A DNA stretch of 28,336 nucleotides from Candidatus Daviesbacteria bacterium (GTDB lineage Bacteria > Patescibacteria > Microgenomatia > Daviesbacterales > UBA10151), in the NCBI GenBank assembly GCA_016187025.1, contig JACPKM010000006.1:1-28336 (forward strand). The letters are read 5' to 3'. The notes beneath the pieces were generated by a model. That model made no database searches. It saw only the letters and a program-made list of their open reading frames with translations, and was not told the origin of the DNA. Position numbers and translations under genes: made by a program. Position 1 is the stretch's first letter, and each line of letters begins with the position of its first letter. This document shows, piece by piece, positions 1-6,957 of the stretch.

Positions 1-2
1 GA

Positions 3-73
3 GCGGGATAGGGGGATCGAACCCCTGACATTCACTTTGGAAAAGTGACGTTCTACCGCTGAACTAATCCCGC
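3..73 (-). tRNA. tRNA-Gly (anticodon UCC)
   Basis: Read on the minus strand, the acceptor GCGGGAT pairs fully with ATCCCGC. The D arm is GTTCAGCGGTAGAAC. The anticodon stem TCACT/AGTGA closes the 7-nt loop TTTCCAA, giving anticodon TCC, which reads GGA glycine codons. The T arm is AGGGG-TTCGATC-CCCCT. Total length is 71 nt and no CCA is encoded, so CCA must be added after transcription. Confidence 0.95.
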
Positions 74-147
74 ATTTTGTCAGATGCAAGGTAATATTCT
101 AAATCCTACTTTAAAAAAAGGCAAGGAATGTGTATATTGGTTTTATC

Positions 148-1602
148 ATGGTTGAGGATCAAAGGAATTACCCGGATCGCCGGGCTTTTTTAAGGTTTGC
201 TGTTGGTTCGGCGGCCAATTTACTAATGCTTGCATATTTACGCGGCACTTCTTTAGCCCAAACTCAAAGTATTAAGGCACCTTCTCCGTATAGAACTGTT
301 GCTGATTCAATGGCTGCTTATACTCAAGCGCCACCCACACCACAGCAATTAACAGGTATTCTAAAACAGATTATGGAAACTCCTTTGTCGACTAATACAA
401 AAATTTCTCTTGCAATGGGACATTTATTAGAATCTGGAGAGGGGGAGATCCCAAATTTTAGTTTTCCCGTAAGGCTGACACGTTTCTTGGTAGATGATGG
501 TATGCATACATTTGCCCAGTTTTCCAATAATGATAATCCAAGATATTTTCCGGCAGATAGGCCTATCGACACAGCCCTACGGGAGCTTCAGGACCGTTCT
601 GTGTGTGCGATGAACCGTCATCTTATACCTGGTACAAATGGTATCCCTAACGCTCGGGCCATAGCCCGGATTGAACTCGACCACACTTACTCAAGAGCAG
701 CGCTACAACAAGCAGCAAGATACTTAGCAGAACTAGGTGTAACGGGTATAGGTATTGGGACCGGACCAAATGATCCGGGGACTCCCTGGAGAGACCGCCC
801 TGATCTCTACTCGCGCTCTTACTGGGACGTTTCCGATGCACTATATCCTTTGGGAATAGACAGATTTACATTATACCCCCCGGCATTAGAATATTATGGT
901 AATGGTGAGTATTTGGATAAACTAAACGAGTCCTTTAGAAGAGTTGGTATTAATTTGGCTGGAAGCGACCATCCACAACCTCTTCCTCCAGCTGTTGCTG
1001 ATCAATTTTATGGTTATCCCAGGGAACTACTGCCCAGGGTTCAGTTAATGAGACAAAACATGGAAAGGCTAGGTATTGGTGACAAAGCATACTCTTTATT
1101 TGAAGTTGGATTTCCAAATTGGGATAACAAAGATAAAAGACGTCCTGAAAGGCAGTTAGCAGAAGAGCATGTGCCGCAAACTGTATTTCTGATTATGGCA
1201 TCTCCTGGTATAGATAGTGCAACAATTTACACAGCATTTGATTCAAGCGATGCGGGCCGGCAGCATTTATCTTTGTATAGGGCGGATGGAACCAGGCTTG
1301 TGCCAAAAGACACTGCCCGCGCATTTCAATTCGCAACCCGGCTTACTGGTTTGCCTGCTGAAAACCCAGGTATATTTCATGGAGACGGATACATGGGAGT
1401 AAGAGGCATCCGGACAGACGGAATAAATTACGAAAGCACATGGGCAACAGGAGACAGGAAAATAGAGCTTCCCAGAATAGAAGGAAGTATTACTTTAACT
1501 CCTTTAGGTAACCAAATATTTGATAATCCAAGAATCCTTAATCCGTCTACAGATCCACGTTCATATGGACCGGCTGTTATTTCAGTCTGGCGGGGAAATT
1601 GA
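148..1602 (+). CDS. Tat-exported glycoside-hydrolase-like protein
   Basis: The N-terminus has a twin-arginine signal (DRRAFLRF near residue 12, a hydrophobic stretch, then a possible cleavage after SLAQ), so the protein is probably exported folded. The rest reads like a TIM-barrel glycosidase of the clan-A type. Strand-like segments end in acidic residues: E248 in PPALEYYG is a candidate acid/base and E319 in LFEVGFPNW a candidate nucleophile. I cannot name the GH family, and the catalytic roles are inferred from position only. Start: ATG 148 has a TATATT box nine bases upstream, a spacing seen at other genes here. A GTG at 130 is an alternative but sits too close to AAGGA at 123-127. It follows the divergent tRNA-Gly gene. 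Confidence 0.75.
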   Translation: MVEDQRNYPDRRAFLRFAVGSAANLLMLAYLRGTSLAQTQSIKAPSPYRTVADSMAAYTQAPPTPQQLTGILKQIMETPLSTNTKISLAMGHLLESGEGEIPNFSFPVRLTRFLVDDGMHTFAQFSNNDNPRYFPADRPIDTALRELQDRSVCAMNRHLIPGTNGIPNARAIARIELDHTYSRAALQQAARYLAELGVTGIGIGTGPNDPGTPWRDRPDLYSRSYWDVSDALYPLGIDRFTLYPPALEYYGNGEYLDKLNESFRRVGINLAGSDHPQPLPPAVADQFYGYPRELLPRVQLMRQNMERLGIGDKAYSLFEVGFPNWDNKDKRRPERQLAEEHVPQTVFLIMASPGIDSATIYTAFDSSDAGRQHLSLYRADGTRLVPKDTARAFQFATRLTGLPAENPGIFHGDGYMGVRGIRTDGINYESTWATGDRKIELPRIEGSITLTPLGNQIFDNPRILNPSTDPRSYGPAVISVWRGN

Positions 1603-1628
1603 TGCAGTGACCACATTAATGATATAGT
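1599..1628 (+). promoter_or_regulatory. Promoter of the nucleotidyltransferase gene
   Basis: TTGATG at 1599-1604 and TATAGT at 1623-1628 are separated by 18 bp. The ATG begins only eight bases after the -10 box, so the transcript is probably leaderless. The -35 box overlaps the stop codon of the preceding gene. Confidence 0.5.
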
Positions 1629-1636
1629 TTTTGTTT

Positions 1637-2296
1637 ATGGACACTATATCAGGAATAGAAAAAATTCCTAAGAGGTTAAGATATTTAGAAAGATCTCTGG
1701 CAGATTTAGTAAGTATTTGCGATCAAAATAATATCTGCTATCTTGTAATAGGATCTATTTCAACTGTTTGCGCATTAGGAAAGCTTTATAGAGTTCCCTA
1801 CGATATAGATGTGTTATTTGACTATACTAAAGAAGATGTTTTACACCAAAGCTTATTGGACTTAGGCTATAAAAAGATTTCTCAGGACCATCAGATAAAC
1901 AAATTGTTGTTAAAGCCTCTTTTGAGGTTTGTAAAGGAGAAGAAGATTATCGAACCCAGGGGGGCACACTTTACCAAAAACGGTATCGAGATTCCCTTTC
2001 ATCTTCCAGTCCCTTTGGTCAAAGAAAACAATAATTTCAGATTAAAATTCAACAAAAAGATATTCAGCCCGAAGGTTTATAAATTTGGAAATACTCTCTT
2101 TAATGGTATTGGCAAAGAGGCCTTGTTTTTGGCTTTAAGTAAGACTTTAAAAATTAATTTTGGTAAAGAAATTGATAAGATAAAAAGGACCGAGGATTTG
2201 AGGTTACTGCAACAAAGCTTAACGGCTGAAGAAAAAGCAGAAGTTGTAAAAGATAGATCCGGGATTTACTATAAAAATATTCCTCTCTTGACATAA
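1637..2296 (+). CDS. Nucleotidyltransferase-fold protein
   Basis: This 219-residue protein has the nucleotidyltransferase signature near residues 40-62: a GS pair in VIGSISTV followed by paired acids in YDIDVLF. These would bind metal and nucleotide in the pol-beta-like superfamily (MNT/AbiEii/aminoglycoside adenylyltransferase-like proteins). The remainder (basic strands, then a helical tail with EEKAEVV) has no motif I recognise, so the acceptor substrate is unknown. I chose ATG 1637 over TTG 1631 because the TATAGT box would put the transcript start next to it. There is no antitoxin-sized partner alongside, so a type II toxin-antitoxin role is not supported by context. Confidence 0.7.
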   Translation: MDTISGIEKIPKRLRYLERSLADLVSICDQNNICYLVIGSISTVCALGKLYRVPYDIDVLFDYTKEDVLHQSLLDLGYKKISQDHQINKLLLKPLLRFVKEKKIIEPRGAHFTKNGIEIPFHLPVPLVKENNNFRLKFNKKIFSPKVYKFGNTLFNGIGKEALFLALSKTLKINFGKEIDKIKRTEDLRLLQQSLTAEEKAEVVKDRSGIYYKNIPLLT

Positions 2297-2297
2297 G

Positions 2298-2458
2298 TTA
2301 TTGGATTTTGTAGCTTAAGGTTACAATTCTACCTAACCTAAATCCTGCCATTTTTGCTGCTTGTTCAGCTACTTCTTTTGTGGCATCACAATAGAAATCT
2401 TCGCAACCATTATCAGCAGGCTGTAATGTCACTTCAACTTTTCAAGTTTCGCTGCCAT
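2298..2458 (-). pseudogene. Small gene broken by a one-base frameshift
   Basis: On the minus strand, ATG at 2458 sits behind a good Shine-Dalgarno (GAGGA, eight bases upstream) and opens MAAKLEKLK, then hits TGA. The -1 frame continues with coding-like sequence to TAA at 2298 (KVEVTLQPADNG, then CDATKEVAEQAAK, ending VTLSYKIQ). One extra A in the GAAAAG run would restore a 53-residue protein. The helix plus final strand faintly resembles the end of SIMPL-domain proteins, but I would not name it. It is the last gene of the minus-strand operon, 46 bases after the pterin dehydratase. The shift may be real decay or a sequencing error. Confidence 0.6.
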
Positions 2459-2504
2459 TATCGTCCTCGTTCTTCAGTGAAGAACCGCGGAACGGTTTTA
2501 GCCG

Positions 2505-2846
2505 TTATACCTGGTCAATTTTAGCGGCTAAAATGAAATCATTTTCTGATAAACCGCCAATTGAGTGTGTAGTAAGCTCTATTACTACTTTGCTGTAAAA
2601 AATTTTGATATTAGGGTGATGTCCCTCTTGCGCAGCTAGTGTTGCAACTTTATTTACAAAGACCATTGCCTCCTTAAAGTCTTTAAACTTAAAATTTCTC
2701 TCAATTTTAAGGCCACCTTTTTCTTTTGGCTCAACAAGCTCCCATCCAGGAGTTTCTTTTAAGTAAACATTAATCTGATCTAAGGGTAGGGGAGGAGTGC
2801 CTATCTCGCATGGAATGCATTTTTTACCTGCTAGGTCTGATGACAT
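2505..2846 (-). CDS. phhB: Pterin-4a-carbinolamine dehydratase (PCD/DCoH)
   Basis: The family signature is complete: EGHHPNIKIFYSKVVIEL holds the active-site histidine pair, followed by TTHSIGGLSENDF with the third conserved histidine and the acidic end of the motif. The length of 113 residues is typical. Family members dehydrate 4a-hydroxytetrahydropterin in the cytoplasm, normally recycling the cofactor of aromatic amino acid hydroxylases. No hydroxylase or pterin gene is in this window, so the role here is open; bacterial homologues are also implicated in molybdopterin-related or DNA-binding functions. A CxxC (KKCIPCE) near the N-terminus is common in short bacterial members. It starts five bases after the SPFH gene and is probably co-transcribed with it. 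Confidence 0.9.
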   Translation of the reverse strand: MSSDLAGKKCIPCEIGTPPLPLDQINVYLKETPGWELVEPKEKGGLKIERNFKFKDFKEAMVFVNKVATLAAQEGHHPNIKIFYSKVVIELTTHSIGGLSENDFILAAKIDQV

Positions 2847-2851
2847 AAGAT

Positions 2852-3601
2852 TTACTTAGTGTTTTTCTTAACAAAACCTTCAAAGGCTCTTAATATTTCT
2901 AATGGGGTAACAAATACAATTGTGTTGTTTTTGTCTGCAGATAACTCACTTAAGGTTTGGAGGGTCCTGATATGTAAGCCTCCTGTTGATTTAGCAAGTT
3001 TTTCTGCAGCTGAGGCGATGTTTTCCGAAGCACTCTTTTCGCCTTCAGCTCTGATAATAATTGCCCTTCTTTCCCTTTCTGCTTCTGCCTGTCTTGCAAT
3101 CACTCTTTTCATCTCATCAGGTAAAATAATGTCTTTTAGCTCAACTGATTCCACCTTTACTCCCCATGGGTCAGTTGCTTTATCTATTATCTTTTGAATC
3201 TTATCTGCTACCTCATTCCTTTTTGACAGCAAATCATCCAGTGATGTTTCTCCTACTACATTCCTCATGGTAGTCTGGGCAAGTTGAGAAACAGCGAAAA
3301 AGAAATTCTCAACTTCCAAGACCGCTCTGTCTGCAGATTGAATGCGGTAATAAATAACTGCATTTACTTTAGCTGAAACATTATCCAAAGTTATCGCTTC
3401 CTGATCAGGAACATCGACTGCTTTTACTCTAGTATCAATTCGAGTCCAGGATTCAATAATTGGCCAAATAATCCTCCATCCAGGATTCATCAAACCTGCA
3501 TATCTTCCAAACCTAAACTTAACTCCTCTTTCATATTGATTAACTTGCTTGATAGAGTAAATGATCAAAATAATAAAAGGTATGAGAAGTATTGCTTCCA
3601 T
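2852..3601 (-). CDS. SPFH/slipin-type membrane scaffold protein (stomatin-like)
   Basis: One N-terminal membrane helix (residues 2-18) is followed by a stomatin/prohibitin domain: YERGVKFRFGRY, NPGWRIIWPIIESW, VDVPDQEAITLDN and DDLLSKRNEVADKI are recognisable blocks. A charged coiled coil (ARQAEAERERRAIIIRAEGE) and the stomatin tail TLQTLSELSADKNN follow. Such proteins oligomerise on the inner membrane and organise membrane proteins or proteases. Bacterial slipins often pair with an NfeD protease-like protein; none is present. It lies between the sugar dehydrogenase (20 bases) and the pterin dehydratase (5 bases) in one operon. At 249 residues it has the normal slipin length. Confidence 0.9.
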   Translation of the reverse strand: MEAILLIPFIILIIYSIKQVNQYERGVKFRFGRYAGLMNPGWRIIWPIIESWTRIDTRVKAVDVPDQEAITLDNVSAKVNAVIYYRIQSADRAVLEVENFFFAVSQLAQTTMRNVVGETSLDDLLSKRNEVADKIQKIIDKATDPWGVKVESVELKDIILPDEMKRVIARQAEAERERRAIIIRAEGEKSASENIASAAEKLAKSTGGLHIRTLQTLSELSADKNNTIVFVTPLEILRAFEGFVKKNTK

Positions 3602-3621
3602 ATTTGGTAGTATACCAGATC

Positions 3622-4776
3622 CTAAAATTTTGGACTAACCTTTAGGATCTTATCATCTCCTTGCTGAGGTATACCCCTACCATCTCTATTTGATGTTGAA
3701 ATATAAACATTACCTTTATCATCTGCTGTTACTGCCCGTAATCTGCCATATGTATCTTTTAATATTGTTTCCCTGCTTTGAACATTTCTGCCCTCAATTA
3801 CTGCTCTTTCTAGCAATTGCCCTCTTAAACCAGCAAAAAATAATGAGTTCTTAAGCTCCTCGATATCAGTTTCTATAAAGGCAAGCCCAGATGGAGCCCA
3901 GGTTGTCTGCTCACTACAAAGAATCGGATTTACAAACTTTGGATCATCTGAAAAACACCTTTTAACAATAGGCCAGCCATAATTTTTATTTGGCTCAATT
4001 AGGTTTATTTCATCAAAGGCTTGGGAGCCATGTTCGCTTATAAACAAATTACCGTTGTACCAATCAATTCCTTGTGGATTGCGGTGCCCATATGAGTAAA
4101 TTGCAGATCCTTTTATAGGATTATCACTTGGGATAGTGCCATCATCATTTAATCTCAAAACTTTTCCTCCTAATGAATTAAGGTTTTGAGCTAGAGATTC
4201 GAATCCAGCATCACCTGTTAAAATCCAAAGTTTTTGATCTGGTCCAAACCTGAGTCTTCCCCCATTGTGAATAGGTCCACCTGGTAGATTATTTAAAATG
4301 ATCTGTTCATCAGATAAAGTATTATCTTGAAAAGTGAATCTTGAAACCCGGTTAAAAGTACTATTTCCTTTCTGATAAGAGTAATACAGGTATAAAAAAT
4401 TATTATTGTTAAAATTCGGATGCAAAGCTATACCAGTTAAACCGCTTTCAGAATTTGAGGAGACCTGCCTCAGGTTGGCAATGTTTATTAGTTTCCCATC
4501 CTTGGTTAAAATCTTTACCTGCCCTGGCCTTTCGGTAATAAATAGCTCATCCTGAGGCGATATTGCTATATCCCATGGCACCTCAAGACCCTGGGCTACC
4601 ACCTGAATATCCCAACTAATTTTAACATTTTGCTCAGATAAACTATTTAAGTTTTTACTTGTTTCTGTTGTTGTGGGAATAGCTTTTAAAGTATTCTTTG
4701 ACGAATAAACGTAGGCTCCCACCACTATTAAAAGAAAAGTGAAGAAAGCAAACATTAAAACAAACCTTTGTTTCAT
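3622..4776 (-). CDS. Membrane-anchored PQQ-type soluble glucose/sorbosone dehydrogenase homologue
   Basis: After an N-terminal membrane anchor, the protein shows the six-bladed propeller signatures of the GSDH family (soluble aldose sugar dehydrogenase): VPWDIAISP, TERPGQV, GLTGIALHPNF, HNGGRLRFGPD, TGDAG, LGGKVLRLNDDG, YGHRNPQGIDW and SEHGSQAFDEIN. The histidines in HNGGR and GHRNPQG correspond to conserved active-site positions. Family members oxidise sugars outside the membrane with PQQ and calcium. I see no PQQ synthesis genes, so cofactor supply, or even dehydrogenase activity, is uncertain. ATG 4776 is preferred over 4827 because a TACAAT box (4796-4801, minus) lies between them and the anchor then begins cleanly at MKQRF. 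Confidence 0.85.
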   Translation of the reverse strand: MKQRFVLMFAFFTFLLIVVGAYVYSSKNTLKAIPTTTETSKNLNSLSEQNVKISWDIQVVAQGLEVPWDIAISPQDELFITERPGQVKILTKDGKLINIANLRQVSSNSESGLTGIALHPNFNNNNFLYLYYSYQKGNSTFNRVSRFTFQDNTLSDEQIILNNLPGGPIHNGGRLRFGPDQKLWILTGDAGFESLAQNLNSLGGKVLRLNDDGTIPSDNPIKGSAIYSYGHRNPQGIDWYNGNLFISEHGSQAFDEINLIEPNKNYGWPIVKRCFSDDPKFVNPILCSEQTTWAPSGLAFIETDIEELKNSLFFAGLRGQLLERAVIEGRNVQSRETILKDTYGRLRAVTADDKGNVYISTSNRDGRGIPQQGDDKILKVSPKF

Positions 4777-4873
4777 GAAACCCAGTTTAACAAAAATTGT
4801 AGGTAGAATTGTTAAAAATCCGGGCATAATCAGGTGATATATCTGTAAGAACTCTATTTTTCAGGATACGTAA

Positions 4874-4919
4874 TTGACAACTCATTTAAAAAAGCCTAAT
4901 AATTAAACTATATAGTTTA
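4874..4919 (+). promoter_or_regulatory. Strong promoter with overlapping 16-bp palindrome
   Basis: TTGACA (4874-4879) and TAATAA (4897-4902) are spaced 17 bp, the most canonical promoter in the window. TAAACTATATAGTTTA at 4904-4919 is a perfect 16-bp palindrome covering the predicted transcription start, where a repressor could block initiation. The palindrome as an operator is inference. Confidence 0.6.
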
Positions 4920-4939
4920 GTGGAAAGGGGGTGAAGTAA

Positions 4940-5626
4940 ATGGAAAACGTTGGTACGACTATTGCAAATGTAGTTTTGAATGCTCTTGATAAACTGGTTA
5001 GCTACTTGCCACAATTTTTAGGCGGTCTCCTGGTACTTCTTGTTGGATTACTGGTTGCAACATTACTTAGATCCGGTGTAGCAAAGTTTTTTGAGCTTAT
5101 AAGGCTGGATCAGTGGTTTTCTAATGTTTCCCGGTGGTTTGCTCAAGAGGATAAAGCACTAAAGGATGCTGGAAAGAAAGTGTGGCCTGATCTACTTGCA
5201 GAACTTGTCCGGTGGACTGTTGTAATCCTATTTTTGATTCCAGCAGTTGAGGCTTGGGGACTACCAAAAATAACTGAGGTCTTAAACCAGTTCCTACTCT
5301 ACATACCTAATGTATTCGTAGCTGTTGTAGTTGGTTTTGTTGGTTTTGGGGTAGCAGGACTAGTACATGACATTGTCCGGCATGCAAGCAGGAATTTGGG
5401 AAGCGATTCTGCAAATTTGCTTGCTACAGTTGCAAGATACGCCTTGGTATTTTTTACAGCCCTGGTGGTATTAAATCAATTAGGTGTTGCATCTGATCTT
5501 ATTAGAATACTATTTACCGGTATTGTCGCAATGCTTGCCATTGCCGGAGGATTGGCTTTTGGTTTGGGTGGTCAGGGTGTTGCAAAAAATGCTTTGGAGG
5601 ACTTAAGAAAAAGGGTAGAGAAATAG
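4940..5626 (+). CDS. MscS-like transmembrane protein (conserved TM-helix family)
   Basis: The protein carries about four hydrophobic helices (around residues 25-45, 82-100, 115-140 and 160-205). The last reads GLAFGLGGQGVAKNALEDL, matching the glycine/alanine-rich pore helix TM3 of MscS channels. An earlier segment (LPQFLGGLLVLLVGLLVATLLR) has the repeat form of the 'conserved TM helix' family. The cytoplasmic beta domain of true MscS is absent, since the protein stops soon after TM3. Its likely role is a small mechanosensitive-type channel or a related envelope protein. A strong ribosome-binding site (AAAGGGGGTGA) precedes ATG 4940, in contrast with the leaderless-looking genes nearby. Confidence 0.8.
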   Translation: MENVGTTIANVVLNALDKLVSYLPQFLGGLLVLLVGLLVATLLRSGVAKFFELIRLDQWFSNVSRWFAQEDKALKDAGKKVWPDLLAELVRWTVVILFLIPAVEAWGLPKITEVLNQFLLYIPNVFVAVVVGFVGFGVAGLVHDIVRHASRNLGSDSANLLATVARYALVFFTALVVLNQLGVASDLIRILFTGIVAMLAIAGGLAFGLGGQGVAKNALEDLRKRVEK

Positions 5627-5660
5627 AAAAGAAGAACAAATTCAATCCTACAAAGATTCT

Positions 5661-5692
5661 AAACAAGCAGCCTGTTTTAAGGCTGTTTGTTT
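5661..5692. terminator. Bidirectional hairpin terminator
   Basis: AAACAAGCAGCC (5661-5672) pairs with GGCTGTTTGTTT (5681-5692), 12 bp with one G-T pair, around an 8-nt loop. The T-rich side serves the plus-strand channel gene, and the A-rich side gives U residues on the minus strand. It lies between two converging genes and the stop codon of the minus gene falls inside the loop. Confidence 0.75.
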
Positions 5693-6126
5693 TGTTCAAA
5701 GTGCTCTCTTTTTTTCAGGACTTCTAAATCTTCTTGCATATTCTTCATTCTAGTTTCAATATTTATTAATGCTTGATGCGCCCTTTCTTCATCGGATATG
5801 TCTTCAGTAATATCCTCAACATCATCTTCCAGTCCCTGAACATCTTCTTGAATGTCTTCAATATCTTCTTCAACCGACTCCAGACTCTCTGTGTTTCTGT
5901 TCACCGTCATTTGAATAAAAATTGCCAAATATATAGCCTCCAGTGATACGGCTGTTGTTAAAACCAGCAACAACGTGTCAAAATCCAGACCAAAAATATT
6001 TAAAATAAATATACTAACAAAAAGTATTGTATGCATCACAAGGGATGCAGGGGTACCTACCCACTCAGTAGCCTTAATAGAAAGCCTGTCTAATTTATTG
6101 GTTTTTTTAACTGCTGGCTTTACCAT
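5677..6126 (-). CDS. Two-TM protein with acidic coiled coil (low-affinity iron permease/DUF1003-like)
   Basis: Two membrane helices (about residues 27-46 and 50-72) are preceded by a basic cytoplasmic start (KKTNKLDRLSIKATEWVG). They are followed by the motif IFIQMTVNRNTESL, which resembles the QNxQNRDxxAL block of the low-affinity iron permease family and of DUF1003 proteins. A strongly acidic coiled coil follows (SVEEDIEDIQEDVQGLEDDVEDI and onward, about residues 85-140). Transport activity cannot be claimed, because most members of these families are uncharacterised. The gene converges on the MscS-like gene and shares its terminator. Its leader has a hairpin that contains the Shine-Dalgarno. 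Confidence 0.7.
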   Translation of the reverse strand: MVKPAVKKTNKLDRLSIKATEWVGTPASLVMHTILFVSIFILNIFGLDFDTLLLVLTTAVSLEAIYLAIFIQMTVNRNTESLESVEEDIEDIQEDVQGLEDDVEDITEDISDEERAHQALINIETRMKNMQEDLEVLKKREHFEQNKQP

Positions 6127-6160
6127 AAAAAAACTCCTACCAGAACTGTTGATCTAGGAG
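6127..6160 (-). promoter_or_regulatory. Leader hairpin holding the ribosome-binding site, followed by U7
   Basis: On the minus strand CTCCTA (6160-6155) pairs with TAGGAG (6139-6134) across a 15-nt loop. TAGGAG is also the Shine-Dalgarno for ATG 6126, and seven T residues fill the gap to the start codon. The hairpin could sequester the site or act as a weak terminator. The stem is only six base pairs, so this is tentative. Confidence 0.35.
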
Positions 6161-6220
6161 ATATGTAAATTGTCTCTCAACGAAATCCAATATGCAAGCG
6201 AGAGAAATATTCAAGCGGGT

Positions 6221-6293
6221 CAAGCGCAGTTAAATTTCTGATGACCAAATAATTTCAAATTATGGTATAAATACCAAATTTTGAAATTAGTCG
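6221..6293. repeat. 73-bp direct repeat, left copy (tRNA-Pro trailer)
   Basis: This stretch is identical over all 73 bases to 9454-9526, where it is the sequence immediately downstream of tRNA-Pro plus the last two tRNA bases. Inside is an imperfect 18-bp inverted repeat (6250-6267 and 6272-6289, two mismatches). Here the sequence after the shared TAGTCG is not tRNA but the element interior, so this is the outer half of an attachment junction. Confidence 0.9.
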
Positions 6294-6426
6294 AACAGGA
6301 GCGATAGGTCTTAAACTACTCACTCCACTTGCTAAGCCTATCTTAGAGCATTGGAATCCTGCAACATTTGATCCTGAAATATTAATCCGCAGAGCTGAAA
6401 GTAATCCGACAAACTATGTATTTTAG
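6289..6426 (+). pseudogene. Severed C-terminal tail of the recombinase gene
   Basis: This open frame has no ATG, GTG or TTG start. It leaves the left core as AGT-CGA, runs 43 codons after the arginine (beginning TGAIGLKLL, ending NPTNYVF) and stops with TAG. The recombinase frame enters the right core as AGT-CGG, in the same codon phase. Joining the two cores as in an excised circle makes one continuous reading frame. The tail has no motif I recognise. It contains two Asn-Pro pairs and a mix of charged and hydrophobic residues that looks like real protein. Confidence 0.55.
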
Positions 6427-6435
6427 TGGTATAAT
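6406..6435 (+). promoter_or_regulatory. Promoter of the first hicBA pair
   Basis: A perfect TATAAT (6430-6435) has CCGACA (6406-6411) 18 bp upstream, matching the GACA half of a -35 box. The hicB ATG is nine bases after TATAAT, so the mRNA is likely leaderless or nearly so. The -10 box directly follows the stop codon of the recombinase tail. Confidence 0.55.
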
Positions 6436-6444
6436 TCATTCAAT

Positions 6445-6693
6445 ATGAAAGACTTACAGTTTAAAGTGCTAATTGAACAGGACGAAAATGAAGTTTATGT
6501 AGCCTCAGTTCCTGAACTTCCAGGTTGTTATACTCAGGGTAAAACATTAGAAGAGGTTAGAGCAAGAATTAAGGAAGCTATTGAGTTAGTTTTAGAAGAG
6601 GAGCCTGAGCTGAAAAAAGAGAAAATTCAATCTCCAAAACCATCTTCCCACTTCTTTGGTATCGAGGAGATAACCATCAGAAGTTATGCCTAA
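6445..6693 (+). CDS. hicB: HicB-family antitoxin
   Basis: The 82-residue protein is a compact HicB fold: FKVLIEQDENEVYVASVPELPGC, then TQGKTLEEVRARIKEAIELVLEEE, the usual degenerate-RNase-H-like core and long helix. The C-terminus (EEITIRSYA) is short and lacks a clear helix-turn-helix, as in the small HicB subgroup. It neutralises HicA and usually represses its own operon. Its last eight bases overlap the start of hicA in the context TATGCCTA, which implies translational coupling. It is the first intact gene inside the element and may act as an addiction module stabilising it. Confidence 0.9.
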   Translation: MKDLQFKVLIEQDENEVYVASVPELPGCYTQGKTLEEVRARIKEAIELVLEEEPELKKEKIQSPKPSSHFFGIEEITIRSYA

Positions 6694-6910
6694 ATTATCT
6701 CCAATAAGTGCAAAAGAGTTAATCAAAATTCTCGAAAAACAAGGCTTTGAAGTTGTACATCAAAAAGGCAGTCATGTTAGGTTAAAACATTCTGATGGTA
6801 GGAGAACTACTGTACCTATGCATTCGGGTGAGAATGTAGGTGTAGGACTTTTAAGAAAAATCCTCAGAGATACAAATATCTCAAGAGATGAGTTTGAAAA
6901 GCTCAAATAA
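6686..6910 (+). CDS. hicA: HicA-family mRNA interferase toxin
   Basis: This is a 74-residue double-stranded-RNA-binding-like fold with the HicA hallmarks: SAKELIKILEKQGFEVVHQKGSH, where the GSH histidine is the catalytic residue, then VRLKHSDGRRTTVPMH and GLLRKILRDTNIS. HicA toxins cleave mRNA and are held by HicB. The length is normal and all expected motifs are present, so it is probably functional. It has no promoter of its own and depends on hicB, with which it overlaps by eight bases. Confidence 0.92.
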   Translation: MPKLSPISAKELIKILEKQGFEVVHQKGSHVRLKHSDGRRTTVPMHSGENVGVGLLRKILRDTNISRDEFEKLK

Positions 6911-6957
6911 CTGCAAAAAAATATTCCTAAAATTCGTATAATAGTATGTGGATATAA

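Noticed and set aside
2469..2485. Perfect hairpin GTTCTTC-AGT-GAAGAAC upstream of the frameshifted small gene
   Set aside because: It does not cover the Shine-Dalgarno and has no T-run; a regulatory role cannot be supported.
4777..4827. Start of the sugar dehydrogenase at 4827
   Set aside because: A TACAAT box lies at 4796-4801 on the same strand, downstream of that start, and the membrane anchor begins more naturally at MKQRF.
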